Assembly: GCF_039778605.1 (NCBI RefSeq)
Contig: NZ_CP156060.1
Coordinates: 3,123,501 to 3,187,500 of the forward strand
From: Flavobacterium sp. WV_118_3
Lineage (GTDB): Bacteria > Bacteroidota > Bacteroidia > Flavobacteriales > Flavobacteriaceae
Direction of reading: 5' to 3'
DNA length: 64,000 nucleotides
The notes under the pieces: model-generated
Told to the model about the DNA's origin: nothing
The model's database searches: none
Seen by the model: the letters and a program-made list of their open reading frames with translations, nothing else
Translations under genes and position numbers: made by a program
Shown here: positions 19,501 through 26,166 of the stretch, piece by piece
Numbering within the stretch: position 1 is the stretch's first letter
Layout: every line of letters begins with the position of its first letter

Positions 19501-19700
19501 TGGCACGGGAACAAAAACTGCCTACTTCTTTCGGTTCTATTGCTTTAAGCTACCTGCATATGATCTGTAACCGGGTATTTATCGCAAAACAACGCGTTCA
19601 CGAAATGGTGGTTTACGATTATCTGTATCGTTATTACAGCAAACAATTGTACACCTCGAAAGCTAAAAACACCGATTCCAAACAAGTTGAAATGCTATAA
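16527..19700 (+). CDS. lanB: Class I lanthipeptide dehydratase LanB, full length
   Basis: 1057 residues, comparable with NisB. The N-terminal glutamylation domain (about 1-740) includes SRMSNRCTPFGMFAHVS near 77-93, where NisB has its Arg/TPFG motif for tRNA-glutamate use. The C-terminal elimination domain (about 755-1040) starts IPSFSIGEEWLYYKFYCG and has WFFIRYHDALGHHLRFRV. LanB enzymes glutamylate Ser/Thr of a core peptide with Glu-tRNA and eliminate glutamate to give Dha/Dhb. Both domains are in one chain, unlike the split enzymes of some Bacteroidota clusters. No LanC accompanies it. Its Glu-tRNA donor is also the substrate of HemA. Confidence 0.95.
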   Translation: MKNYSFANKAIVRTPLEPKKMDITWEMIQEVFKNPKNREALFIGSPSIYKALELWEKGEAFQDESDLKNLKGSLYKYTSRMSNRCTPFGMFAHVSAIDMGPETKIDFENATISRSTKYDMYFLGSFMPVITKDNAIRNVLKYFPNNSIYTVFDKYRYVEYYFKKNARLHKISEVMATEYLDVILKNATNGATISEMAQYLISDDITEKDAVAFINTIIDSQFLVSELEFTLTGADYFEKLITIFNEDRFNFHEAQVIRELIVNLKEKISTLDEKVFNDPEKYQEIYSLLNQELDEVDESKLFQVDGYRNLPNASLSNKVLKKLRNGVTALNKLQPVHEKGNLKEFKRKFSERYEEYEQPLIKVLDPDVGIGYGKQSGAKTPLVDELNIIPNYSNQKQVNLSPERAFLFRKLIQATQSGTKTIALTDEEINQFDEKERLYPDSFSVFFNMFHENNEEKIALSYVSGPSANGLIGRFGHLNENIMNLCNEISEKENALHPDKIIAEIIHLPQARTGNILYRGFQRDYEIPYLGSSSLDLDHQILVDDLYVSVKNNRIILRSKRLGKEVIPRLGNAHNFSANALPIYHFLCDLQNQESSGIGFSWSDLQNDFDFLPRLSYNDIILSRATWNLSEKDIKFITGLKEENVIESVRAFQRERQIPDVVAFVQGDNEVVVNFTNDLSCKVFALMLKGERFIQLKEFLFKDDTVTENYCNEFIVSAYRNAEVKKESNNKHTEVVSAYKTKSFAEGTPNEITAIPSFSIGEEWLYYKFYCGERAGEELLNRAINPIVAELEAKNLIQKWFFIRYHDALGHHLRFRVLLNDKQHFTECINSIKKHVQPFEKNNIIWKTQTDTYLRELQRYGHLAIAETESLFHYDSECTLRFSDMIEGDQGEKIRWKFCLLSMHFLLEDLGFSLKDRVEMLKVAKTSFGNEFNRSGSGDLNKQINEMFAKNERDIELFMDESLTDAMYAPIWDILKERSAKNSTISQHLQELAREQKLPTSFGSIALSYLHMICNRVFIAKQRVHEMVVYDYLYRYYSKQLYTSKAKNTDSKQVEML

Positions 19701-19703
19701 TTT

Positions 19704-20792
19704 ATGAGAGCCTTAGCTGTATTAAGTCCGTCATTATATGAAAAAACAGATGCCCGAAAAAGGCATCTGTTTGCTATCGATCAACATCAGATTCCACTTG
19801 GTTTTGTAACTGCCAATCCACCGGATTTTGATACAAACGCTACCACTACTGCCAATTATGTTTTGGTTCGTAAAACCAGTTTTTCACTAAACTACCGGGA
19901 TCTGGGCATTATTGAACAAGCCTGGAAAAAGGTACGCGATATGGAACAGGAAACGTTTTATCCTATCGGATCGGATTTTTGTGGTATTGTTGAAGAAGTG
20001 GGTTCAAATGTAACCACTTTACAAGTGGGCGACAAAGTAATCGGGAATAACTTCTTTCCGTATCCGGAAGATAATGCAATGCCAGGAATCCCTTCCAATC
20101 ATGCCAGTAGAGAATTTGAAATTTATCATCACGGTAAACTGATGAAAGTTCCAGACGAAATACCGGAAGAACAGGCCGGAAGTATGAGTATCGGAGCGCA
20201 AACCGCGGCAGCAATGATTCGCAAAGCGAATATCAAGGACGGTGATGTGGTTTTGGTGACTTCAGTAACTTCCAATACCTCTTTTTTCTTTTTAAACCTT
20301 CTAAAGGATAAAAACTGTACGGTGTACGGATTGTCCTATTCCGGAAAAAATACGGATACCGTAAAACGTCATTTTCCGTTTATCAAGGAAATTTTTTCTT
20401 TTAAAGACATGGTGTTCCCGGATCATTTGTATTTTGATGTGGTACTGGATGCTTTTGCCGATACCTATTTAACGGCACTATGCAGTCGTTTAAACTTCAA
20501 CGCACGCTATCTTACCTGCGGCGTCTATAACCAGTCGTCTGAAAAAATGAAAACGACTGAAAAAATAAATCTTACTACATTGATCGCCGATCTGATGTTC
20601 CGCAATGTGCAATTGATCGCCAACTGCCTCGGAACCGGTGAGGATCTTAAAAATGGCATTGATGGTTTTAAAAATGACACCCTGGTTATCGACCAGGTTT
20701 TTACCGACGAAAATGCCCTTACTTCATTTTTAGAAAAAACGTATAATTCGGAAGGAAACAAATTCGGGAAAGTTTCTTTTAAATATTCCTGA
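19704..20792 (+). CDS. MDR-type (alcohol dehydrogenase-like) reductase, LanJ candidate
   Basis: 362 residues. The N-terminal GroES-like domain has FSLNYRDLGI, GSDFCGIVEEVGSNVTTLQVGDKVIG near 88-113, and NHASREFEIYH. The nucleotide-binding domain starts near 178. Its loop reads VLVTSVTSNTSFFF, without the usual Gly-rich AxxGGVG, and the four-Cys structural zinc lobe is absent. MDR-family LanJ enzymes reduce Dha/Dhb to D-Ala/D-Abu in other lanthipeptides, and the gene follows lanB by three bases, so a reductase acting on dehydrated cores is the best inference. It could instead bind another electrophilic substrate. Confidence 0.75.
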   Translation: MRALAVLSPSLYEKTDARKRHLFAIDQHQIPLGFVTANPPDFDTNATTTANYVLVRKTSFSLNYRDLGIIEQAWKKVRDMEQETFYPIGSDFCGIVEEVGSNVTTLQVGDKVIGNNFFPYPEDNAMPGIPSNHASREFEIYHHGKLMKVPDEIPEEQAGSMSIGAQTAAAMIRKANIKDGDVVLVTSVTSNTSFFFLNLLKDKNCTVYGLSYSGKNTDTVKRHFPFIKEIFSFKDMVFPDHLYFDVVLDAFADTYLTALCSRLNFNARYLTCGVYNQSSEKMKTTEKINLTTLIADLMFRNVQLIANCLGTGEDLKNGIDGFKNDTLVIDQVFTDENALTSFLEKTYNSEGNKFGKVSFKYS

Positions 20793-20816
20793 TACGTTCC
20801 TCCTCTCTTCTTCTTC

Positions 20817-20843
20817 AACCCCCATTAGTTGCTAATGGGGGTT
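20817..20843 (+). terminator. Terminator after the export/modification operon
   Basis: 12-bp arms (aacccccattag at 20817-20828 and its complement at 20832-20843) are followed by ttttctttg. It closes the hlyD-C39-lanB-reductase run. Confidence 0.8.
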
Positions 20844-20974
20844 TTCTTTGTTCTAAAAACCGATCCGAGATTTCGATAATACAGCAATACTATATCCTAA
20901 AAAACGTATTATTGCTATTGTTGCTTTTATAGCTTCCTCCTGTGGTTTTTATTTTTACATAGCTGTGGAATATC

Positions 20975-21172
20975 CTAGTCTCTCGTTACGGTATGATAAT
21001 ACTGGGCAGTAGGTTTTTTGTTATATGTTATTTCCCAAAACCCGTGATCCAATTGCCATAAAGAACCTACTGAGAACGTTCCTCCATTTACTTGTTGCAA
21101 CTGATCCTTATTTAATATTACAATAGCTGTTTTATCGAAAACAAGCTTATTGTTTGATTTCTGCTTTTTCAT
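20975..21172 (-). CDS. GG-leader precursor, Cys-free Trp/Tyr-rich core
   Basis: 65 residues. The leader MKKQKSNNKLVFDKTAIVIL continues NKDQLQQVNGG and matches the leader consensus of the array (K-L-x-F-x-K, L-N, V-N-G-G). The core starts TFSVGSLWQLDHGFW and ends YYHTVTRD. It has several Ser/Thr but no Cys. It is isolated, about 1.6 kb from the main array and just downstream of the short regulator, on the same strand. Probably a LanB/C39 substrate. Confidence 0.85.
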   Translation of the reverse strand: MKKQKSNNKLVFDKTAIVILNKDQLQQVNGGTFSVGSLWQLDHGFWEITYNKKPTAQYYHTVTRD

Positions 21173-21268
21173 TCTAAATTATTGTATTTAAAATTATCCC
21201 TTACTCTATTTCAGGATTTTCAGGTTACTCCTGTCAGGACTTTACGCGCGCCAGTCCAATAGCTATTT

Positions 21269-21436
21269 TTAGTTAAAAAGGGATTGAAATCCTCTTTTAA
21301 CCGTTTTAATAACAGTACCGCCAATCGGCTGAAAAATCAAACCGTTTCTTCTTGTTTTAGGGGAAACTTTACAATTCAGACAAATTGTAAATAATCGTTG
21401 TTCCTTTTTTCTTAAAGGGGTGTATTCGTGTTTCAT
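21269..21436 (-). CDS. Weak candidate small cationic protein
   Basis: 55 residues from ATG 21436. Rich in Lys/Arg, with a CLNC pair, a RRNG stretch and PIGG followed by TVIKTVKRGFQSLFN. The GG and cationic tail could make it a divergent precursor, but the leader lacks the LxFxK..ELN motif. It may be chance. Confidence 0.3.
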   Translation of the reverse strand: MKHEYTPLRKKEQRLFTICLNCKVSPKTRRNGLIFQPIGGTVIKTVKRGFQSLFN

Positions 21437-21560
21437 TTCAAAATTTGAAACTGTCTGTATTTGATTGGAGATTTTTAGACAGACATCAGGGGAGTTGTAT
21501 TCCATTTAACAGGGATACCTATGAGATATAAGAACTCTATTTCCTGTTTTGTGTTTTTGA

Positions 21561-21570
21561 AGTAGCTACT
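21561..21570. promoter_or_regulatory. Palindrome AGTAGCTACT, copy 1 (upstream of precursor 20975-21172)
   Basis: Perfect 10-bp palindrome within sequence shared with 31621-31630. In both places it lies 3' of a membrane AraC regulator gene and 5' of precursor genes on the same strand, so it could be an operator. Function not shown. Confidence 0.4.
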
Positions 21571-21772
21571 CATATTTAATAAAATACTTTCGCTACACAA
21601 AAACCCATCCGTTGCTGCTCTCGAAATGCCTTGATTGTATCGTCACATCTCTCCTTCATCAACACGGCAAAGAAATGTCGCTTTTTTGGCTTCCACAAAC
21701 AAACTCACCCTATTTTTATAAAAAACCGGTACACTTTTAACCAATTAAAAACCTAATTAACAGCAACTTAAT

Positions 21773-22450
21773 TCAGATTGAAGTATGTTTCATTTTTTCT
21801 ATTTTTCTGATGTAAACTGCGGGTGAAACACCAGTAGCTACTTTAAAATATTTAGTAAAAGAATCCGGACTTTTATATCCGATCTCATCTGCTATCGCAC
21901 TTATCGAATAAGACCGAAGCCTTGAATTACTTTTTAATTCCGAAATGACATAATTAATTCGAAGCTCGTTAATATAATTGCTAAAGCTCTTCCCCAGTTC
22001 ATTGTTTACAATTCTGGACAGGTAAGCGGTATTTGTTTTTAATTTTTTAGCAACATTATGTAGGGTACAATCCTGACGCAGAAAATATTTTTGTTGTGCC
22101 AGTTTTTTTAATTTCTCAAGTATGTCCTTTATCCGTTCGTCCGTAATCGTAAATGTTGCATCATCCGGAAAATCTTTTCGACCATTGTTATTTTCAGAAA
22201 TAAACAATACGTTCTTCTGCTGTCCTTTTCTCAGTTCAAAATCATTAATCTTATTGAATAAAATCTGAAACTTTTCCTTATGCTCCTTTTCACTTTTACT
22301 GTACCAGTAATAACAAAAAACAAAAATGATTAAGACAATAACCAACAGTATACCCAATAAACAGAATATATATGTGGCTTCTAAAGTCGAAAAAAAAGTT
22401 ATTTTCAGAAACACCGTAAAACAAATGTTATTGTTTTCAAATACTACCAT
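21773..22450 (-). CDS. Short membrane AraC-type regulator lacking TPR sensor
   Basis: 225 residues. One strong membrane segment (FCLLGILLVIVLIIFVFCYY) lies near 28-50. Then comes a short linker with FNKINDFE, and the AraC domain (about 110-218): RQDCTLHNVAKKLKTNTAYL and DEIGYKSPDSFTKYFKVATGVSP. From the linker to the end it is closely similar to the C-terminal third of the 618-residue regulator at 31842, but the signal peptide and TPR region are missing. It is either a truncated paralogue still able to bind the same DNA, or a decayed copy. The frame is intact, so I call it a gene. Confidence 0.85.
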   Translation of the reverse strand: MVVFENNNICFTVFLKITFFSTLEATYIFCLLGILLVIVLIIFVFCYYWYSKSEKEHKEKFQILFNKINDFELRKGQQKNVLFISENNNGRKDFPDDATFTITDERIKDILEKLKKLAQQKYFLRQDCTLHNVAKKLKTNTAYLSRIVNNELGKSFSNYINELRINYVISELKSNSRLRSYSISAIADEIGYKSPDSFTKYFKVATGVSPAVYIRKIEKMKHTSI

Positions 22451-22471
22451 ATTTAGCTTTTTTCAAGAAAA

Positions 22472-22479
22472 CAAAAATA
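22472..22479 (-). promoter_or_regulatory. -7-like element upstream of short regulator
   Basis: caaaaata (tatttttg on the minus strand) fits TAnnTTTG. It lies 22 bases before the start codon, the same place as the element 23 bases upstream of the long regulator (33721-33728). No -33 box at normal spacing. Otherwise nothing was seen in 22451-22726. Confidence 0.4.
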
Positions 22480-22726
22480 ACCATTTGACTATCAGACCAC
22501 TAAAAAACAATTCAACTTTAACAAGTAGCTTATAAACATGATTTTGTATAACATATGATTTCTATTATGACTTACTTTCTATAAACTAGAATGGTTAAAA
22601 AAAAATTGAAAATAAACAACTTAAATACTGTTTATAATGCTAAAAAAATATTTTTTAAATCGTTATAATAATTACTCCTGGCAAACAGAATCTACTCTTC
22701 TTTTATTTGATTTAATGCCAATAAAA

Positions 22727-22757
22727 AAGGCTATCTATTACAGATAGCCTTTTTTAC
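22727..22757. terminator. Terminator at the 3' end of the precursor array
   Basis: aaaaaaggctatct pairs with agatagcctttttt across ATTAC. It has A/T runs on both sides and lies just beyond the last (leftmost) precursor gene of the minus-strand array. Confidence 0.8.
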
Positions 22758-22771
22758 GTCTGCTGTAAAAC

Positions 22772-22924
22772 TTATTCAGCCAGCAGGTAATAGGTCATTA
22801 CTCCTGAAGTACAAGGACACATATAAGGAGTGGTTCCACCATTCACATCGTGAAACGGATTGTCGTTTAATTTCGCTAATGCTCTTTTAGTAAAAACTAA
22901 TCCGGTTTCGCTTTGTGTTTTCAT
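22772..22924 (-). CDS. GG-leader precursor with CPC core (array unit 1, 3'-most)
   Basis: 50 residues. The leader MKTQSETGLVFTKRALAKLN is followed by DNPFHDVNGG. The core is TTPYMCPCTSGVMTYYLLAE: the same TTP start as its 16 neighbours but with two Cys (CPC) and three further Ser/Thr. It is a diverged end member of the tandem family. The first residue after GG is Thr, as in most of the set. Confidence 0.9.
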   Translation of the reverse strand: MKTQSETGLVFTKRALAKLNDNPFHDVNGGTTPYMCPCTSGVMTYYLLAE

Positions 22925-22950
22925 AATTCTTTCGTTGTTGTTGTCTTGAA

Positions 22951-23112
22951 TTAGTCCAGTGCTTTGTCGATTGCGACATAAATTGAAAGGCCAATGATCA
23001 CTCCTACACATACCGGAGTCGTCCCACCGTTTACATCGTTTAATTGGTTGTCGTTTAGTTCTACTAATGAACTTTTAGCGAAAGCTAATTTGTTGGAAGT
23101 TTGTGTTTTCAT
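22951..23112 (-). CDS. Tandem precursor 1, core type SIYVA
   Basis: 53 residues: leader MKTQTSNKLAFAKSSLVELN, DNQLNDVNGG, then the core TTPVCVGVIIGL + SIYVA + IDKALD. The core is hydrophobic with one Cys four residues after Thr1. T-P-V-C has the spacing of nisin ring B (T-P-G-C). It is the reference sequence for the 16 copies: the others differ only at leader positions 5-6, the five-residue block and the last residue. The start is fixed at ATG 23112 because an A-rich initiation region lies directly upstream and all copies share it; an upstream in-frame ATG would read through the preceding gene. Confidence 0.95.
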   Translation of the reverse strand: MKTQTSNKLAFAKSSLVELNDNQLNDVNGGTTPVCVGVIIGLSIYVAIDKALD

Positions 23113-23140
23113 AATTTTTGTGTTTTTTGTTGGTTAAAGA

Positions 23141-23302
23141 TTAGTCTAAAGCTTTGTCGATTGCGATGCTCATTGTTAGGCCGATGATTACTCCTACACA
23201 TACCGGAGTGGTTCCACCGTTTACATCGTTTAATTGGTTGTCGTTTAGTTCTACTAATGAACTTTTAGCGAAAGCTAATTTGTTGGAAGTTTGTGTTTTC
23301 AT
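23141..23302 (-). CDS. Tandem precursor 2, core type TMSIA
   Basis: 53 residues. TSN leader; variable block TMSIA, end ALD. Alpha spacer upstream. Confidence 0.95.
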   Translation of the reverse strand: MKTQTSNKLAFAKSSLVELNDNQLNDVNGGTTPVCVGVIIGLTMSIAIDKALD

Positions 23303-23330
23303 AATTTTTGTGTTTTTTGTTGGTTAAGGA

Positions 23331-23492
23331 TTAGTCTAAAGCTTTGTCGATTGCGATGCTCATTGTTAGGCCAATGATCACTCCTACACATACCGGAGTG
23401 GTTCCACCGTTTACATCGTTTAATTGGTTGTCGTTTAGTTCTACTAATGAACTTTTAGCGAAAGCTAATTTGTTGGAAGTTTGTGTTTTCAT
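23331..23492 (-). CDS. Tandem precursor 3, core type TMSIA
   Basis: 53 residues. TSN leader; block TMSIA, end ALD. Differs from copy 2 only by silent changes. Confidence 0.95.
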   Translation of the reverse strand: MKTQTSNKLAFAKSSLVELNDNQLNDVNGGTTPVCVGVIIGLTMSIAIDKALD

Positions 23493-23520
23493 AATTTTTG
23501 TGTTTTTTGTTGGTTAAGGA

Positions 23521-23682
23521 TTAGTCTAAAGCTTTGTCGATTGCGATGCTCATTGTTAGGCCAATGATCACTCCTACACATACCGGAGTGGTTCCACCAT
23601 TTACATCGTTTAACTGGTTGTCGTTTAGTTCTACTAATGAACTTTTAGCGAAAGCTAATTTGTTGGAAGTTTGTGTTTTCAT
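23521..23682 (-). CDS. Tandem precursor 4, core type TMSIA
   Basis: 53 residues. TSN leader; block TMSIA, end ALD. Silent changes near the GG codons. Confidence 0.95.
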   Translation of the reverse strand: MKTQTSNKLAFAKSSLVELNDNQLNDVNGGTTPVCVGVIIGLTMSIAIDKALD

Positions 23683-23710
23683 AATTTTTGTGTTTTTTGT
23701 TGGTTAAAGA

Positions 23711-23872
23711 TTAGTCTAAAGCTTTGTCAATTGCGATGCTCATTGTTAGGCCGATGATCACTCCTACACATACCGGAGTCGTTCCACCGTTTACATCGTT
23801 TAATTGGTTGTCGTTTAGTTCTACTAATGAACTTTTAGCGAAAGCTAATTTGTTGGAAGTTTGCGTTTTCAT
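23711..23872 (-). CDS. Tandem precursor 5, core type TMSIA
   Basis: 53 residues. TSN leader; block TMSIA, end ALD. Alpha spacer upstream. Confidence 0.95.
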   Translation of the reverse strand: MKTQTSNKLAFAKSSLVELNDNQLNDVNGGTTPVCVGVIIGLTMSIAIDKALD

Positions 23873-23900
23873 AATTTTTGTGTTTTTTGTTGGTTAAAGA

Positions 23901-24062
23901 TTAGTCTAAAGCTTTGTCGATTGCGACATAAATTGAAAGTCCGATGATTACTCCTACACATACCGGAGTGGTTCCACCATTTACATCATTTAATTGGTTG
24001 TCGTTTAGTTCTACTAATGAACTTTTAGCGAAAGCTAATTTGTTGGTAGTTTGCGTTTTCAT
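23901..24062 (-). CDS. Tandem precursor 6, core type SIYVA
   Basis: 53 residues. TTN leader (residues 5-7); block SIYVA, end ALD. First copy preceded by the beta spacer. Confidence 0.95.
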   Translation of the reverse strand: MKTQTTNKLAFAKSSLVELNDNQLNDVNGGTTPVCVGVIIGLSIYVAIDKALD

Positions 24063-24088
24063 GTTTTTAAAGTTTTGTTGGTTAGAGA

Positions 24089-24250
24089 TTAGTCTAAAGC
24101 TTTGTCGATTGCGATGCTCATTGTTAGGCCGATGATCACTCCTACACATACCGGAGTGGTTCCGCCGTTTACATCGTTTAACTGGTTGTCGTTTAGTTCT
24201 ACTAATGAACTTTTAGCGAAAGCTAATTTGTTGGAAGTTTGCGTTTTCAT
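24089..24250 (-). CDS. Tandem precursor 7, core type TMSIA
   Basis: 53 residues. TSN leader; block TMSIA, end ALD. Beta spacer upstream. Confidence 0.95.
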   Translation of the reverse strand: MKTQTSNKLAFAKSSLVELNDNQLNDVNGGTTPVCVGVIIGLTMSIAIDKALD

Positions 24251-24276
24251 GTTTTTAAAGTTTTGTTGGTTAGAGA

Positions 24277-24438
24277 TTAACTTAAGGCTTTGTCGATTGC
24301 GATGCTCATTGTTAGGCCAATGATCACTCCTACACATACCGGAGTCGTTCCACCGTTTACATCGTTTAATTGGTTGTCGTTTAGTTCTACTAATGAACTT
24401 TTAGCGAAAGCTAATTTGTTGGTAGTTTGCGTTTTCAT
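24277..24438 (-). CDS. Tandem precursor 8, core type TMSIA, C-terminal Ser
   Basis: 53 residues. TTN leader; block TMSIA; ends ALS instead of ALD, adding a C-terminal Ser. Confidence 0.95.
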   Translation of the reverse strand: MKTQTTNKLAFAKSSLVELNDNQLNDVNGGTTPVCVGVIIGLTMSIAIDKALS

Positions 24439-24464
24439 GCTTTTAAAGTTTTGTTGGTTAGAGA

Positions 24465-24626
24465 TTAACTTAAGGCTTTGTCGATTGCGATGCTCATTGT
24501 TAGACCGATGATCACTCCTACACATACCGGAGTCGTTCCGCCATTTACATCATTTAACTGGTTGTCGTTTAGTTCTACTAATGAACTTTTAGCGAAAGCT
24601 AATTTGTTGGTAGTTTGCGTTTTCAT
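24465..24626 (-). CDS. Tandem precursor 9, core type TMSIA, C-terminal Ser
   Basis: 53 residues. TTN leader; block TMSIA; ends ALS. Confidence 0.95.
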   Translation of the reverse strand: MKTQTTNKLAFAKSSLVELNDNQLNDVNGGTTPVCVGVIIGLTMSIAIDKALS

Positions 24627-24652
24627 GTTTTTAAAGTTTTGTTGGTTAGAGA

Positions 24653-24814
24653 TTAGTCTAAAGCTTTGTCGATTGCGACATAAATTGAAAGTCCGATGAT
24701 CACTCCTACACATACCGGAGTGGTTCCACCATTTACATCGTTTAACTGGTTGTCGTTTAGTTCTACTAATGAACTTTTAGCGAAAGCTAATTTGTTGGAA
24801 GTTTGTGTTTTCAT
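24653..24814 (-). CDS. Tandem precursor 10, core type SIYVA
   Basis: 53 residues. TSN leader; block SIYVA, end ALD. Alpha spacer upstream, so it carries the older-looking flank inside a run of beta units. Confidence 0.95.
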   Translation of the reverse strand: MKTQTSNKLAFAKSSLVELNDNQLNDVNGGTTPVCVGVIIGLSIYVAIDKALD

Positions 24815-24842
24815 AATTTTTGTGTTTTTTGTTGGTTAAAGA

Positions 24843-25004
24843 TTAGTCTAAAGCTTTGTCAATTGCGACATAAATTGAAAGTCCGATGATCACTCCTACA
24901 CATACCGGAGTGGTTCCACCATTTACATCGTTTAACTGGTTGTCGTTTAGTTCTACTAATGAACTTTTAGCGAAAGCTAATTTGTTTGCGTTTTGCGTTT
25001 TCAT
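24843..25004 (-). CDS. Tandem precursor 11, core type SIYVA, NAN leader
   Basis: 53 residues. Leader residues 5-7 are NAN; block SIYVA, end ALD. Confidence 0.95.
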   Translation of the reverse strand: MKTQNANKLAFAKSSLVELNDNQLNDVNGGTTPVCVGVIIGLSIYVAIDKALD

Positions 25005-25030
25005 GTTTTTAAAGTTTTGTTGGTTAGAGA

Positions 25031-25192
25031 TTAGTCTAAAGCTTTGTCGATTGCGATGCTCATTGTTAGGCCGATAATTACTCCTACACATACCGGAGTG
25101 GTTCCACCATTTACATCGTTTAACTGGTTGTCGTTTAGTTCTACTAATGAACTTTTAGCGAAAGCTAATTTGTTTGCGTTTTGCGTTTTCAT
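25031..25192 (-). CDS. Tandem precursor 12, core type TMSIA, NAN leader
   Basis: 53 residues. NAN leader as in copy 11 but block TMSIA, a clear leader/core shuffle between adjacent copies. Confidence 0.95.
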   Translation of the reverse strand: MKTQNANKLAFAKSSLVELNDNQLNDVNGGTTPVCVGVIIGLTMSIAIDKALD

Positions 25193-25218
25193 GTTTTTAA
25201 AGTTTTGTTGGTTAGAGA

Positions 25219-25380
25219 TTAGTCTAAAGCTTTGTCGATTGCGATGCTCATTGTTAGGCCGATGATTACTCCTACACATACCGGAGTGGTTCCACCATTT
25301 ACATCGTTTAACTGGTTGTCGTTTAGTTCTACTAATGAACTTTTAGCGAAAGCTAATTTGTTGGAAGTTTGTGTTTTCAT
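25219..25380 (-). CDS. Tandem precursor 13, core type TMSIA
   Basis: 53 residues. TSN leader; block TMSIA, end ALD. Alpha spacer upstream. Confidence 0.95.
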   Translation of the reverse strand: MKTQTSNKLAFAKSSLVELNDNQLNDVNGGTTPVCVGVIIGLTMSIAIDKALD

Positions 25381-25408
25381 AATTTTTGTGTTTTTTGTTG
25401 GTTAAGGA

Positions 25409-25570
25409 TTAGTCTAAAGCTTTGTCGATTGCGATGCTCATTGTTAGGCCAATGATCACTCCTACACATACCGGAGTGGTTCCACCATTTACATCATTTA
25501 ATTGGTTGTCGTTTAGTTCTACTAATGAACTTTTAGCGAAAGCTAATTTGTTGGAAGTTTGCGTTTTCAT
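25409..25570 (-). CDS. Tandem precursor 14, core type TMSIA
   Basis: 53 residues. TSN leader; block TMSIA, end ALD. Beta spacer upstream. Confidence 0.95.
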   Translation of the reverse strand: MKTQTSNKLAFAKSSLVELNDNQLNDVNGGTTPVCVGVIIGLTMSIAIDKALD

Positions 25571-25596
25571 GTTTTTAAAGTTTTGTTGGTTAGAGA

Positions 25597-25758
25597 TTAA
25601 CTTAAAGCTTTGTCAATTGCGATGCTCATTGTTAGGCCAATGATCACTCCTACACATACCGGAGTCGTTCCGCCATTTACATCATTTAATTGGTTGTCGT
25701 TTAGTTCTACTAATGAACTTTTAGCGAAAGCTAATTTGTTGGAAGTTTGTGTTTTCAT
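25597..25758 (-). CDS. Tandem precursor 15, core type TMSIA, C-terminal Ser
   Basis: 53 residues. TSN leader; block TMSIA; ends ALS. Alpha spacer upstream. Confidence 0.95.
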   Translation of the reverse strand: MKTQTSNKLAFAKSSLVELNDNQLNDVNGGTTPVCVGVIIGLTMSIAIDKALS

Positions 25759-25786
25759 AATTTTTGTGTTTTTTGTTGGTTAAGGA

Positions 25787-25948
25787 TTAGTCTAAAGCTT
25801 TGTCAATTGCGACATAAATTGAAAGGCCGATGATTACTCCTACACATACCGGAGTCGTCCCACCATTTACATCGTTTAATTGGTTGTCGTTTAGTTCTAC
25901 TAATGAACTTTTAGCGAAAGCTAATTTGTTGGAAGTTTGCGTTTTCAT
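25787..25948 (-). CDS. Tandem precursor 16, core type SIYVA
   Basis: 53 residues. TSN leader; block SIYVA, end ALD. It is the 5'-most copy; its upstream spacer (attgtttgatttttaaaggt) is of neither type, marking the edge of the amplification. Confidence 0.95.
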   Translation of the reverse strand: MKTQTSNKLAFAKSSLVELNDNQLNDVNGGTTPVCVGVIIGLSIYVAIDKALD

Positions 25949-25974
25949 ATTGTTTGATTTTTAAAGGTTAAGAA

Positions 25975-26142
25975 TTAATTTACTGCTTGATCAGCCAATA
26001 AAGTAGTCGTAGAAGTAACCGTAAACAGTGTTGTTAAAATAAGAGGCGAGGTTCCACCTTTCACATCAATCATCTGACTGTTGTTTAATTCTACCAGGTC
26101 GTTTTTGGCAAAGGCCAGTTTGTTCGTGTTTTGTGTTTTCAT
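25975..26142 (-). CDS. GG-leader precursor, Cys-free Thr-rich core
   Basis: 55 residues. The leader MKTQNTNKLAFAKNDLVELN continues NSQMIDVKGG. The core starts TSPLILTTLFTVTSTTTLLA and ends DQAVN. Ten of 25 core residues are Ser/Thr and there is no Cys, so the LanB product could not form lanthionine on its own. Confidence 0.92.
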   Translation of the reverse strand: MKTQNTNKLAFAKNDLVELNNSQMIDVKGGTSPLILTTLFTVTSTTTLLADQAVN

Positions 26143-26166
26143 CGTTGTTGTTTTTATCGTTAAGAC

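Larger units (their letters stand above)
21173..21772 (-). other. Mostly non-coding flank downstream of the short regulator
   Basis: 600 bases without a firm gene. Seen here: a weak 55-residue frame (21269-21436), the palindrome agtagctact at 21561-21570, and a stretch at 21547-21740 that parallels 31613-31790 downstream of the long regulator, including ctactcatatt, atactttcgctac and aaaaacccatccgtt in both. Confidence 0.7.
22951..25948 (-). repeat. Tandem array of 16 near-identical precursor genes (188/190-bp units)
   Basis: Gene stops lie at 22951, 23141, 23331, 23521, 23711, 23901, 24089, 24277, 24465, 24653, 24843, 25031, 25219, 25409, 25597 and 25787. The step is 190 bp when the spacer is type alpha (28 bp, contains tgttttttgttggttaa) and 188 bp when it is type beta (26 bp, contains aaagttttgttggttagaga). 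Each unit is a 162-bp gene plus spacer. Core type, leader type and spacer type vary in a mosaic way, which points to unequal crossing-over or gene conversion. Confidence 0.97.

Noticed and set aside
22772..25279. Longer versions of the tandem precursors (about 80 residues, starting MCRS)
   Set aside because: The extra residues come from reading the end of the preceding gene in another frame; the ATG of MKTQ fits all copies and the leader consensus.
23944..25643. Recurrent 63-73-residue plus-strand frames opposite the tandem precursors
   Set aside because: They are antisense shadows repeated because the precursors repeat; no promoter or initiation region was seen.
22951..25948. Regular 188-190-bp repeat that might be read as CRISPR or satellite DNA
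   Set aside because: Each unit encodes an intact 53-residue GG-leader precursor with its own initiation region; unit length and spacers do not fit CRISPR and no cas gene is present.
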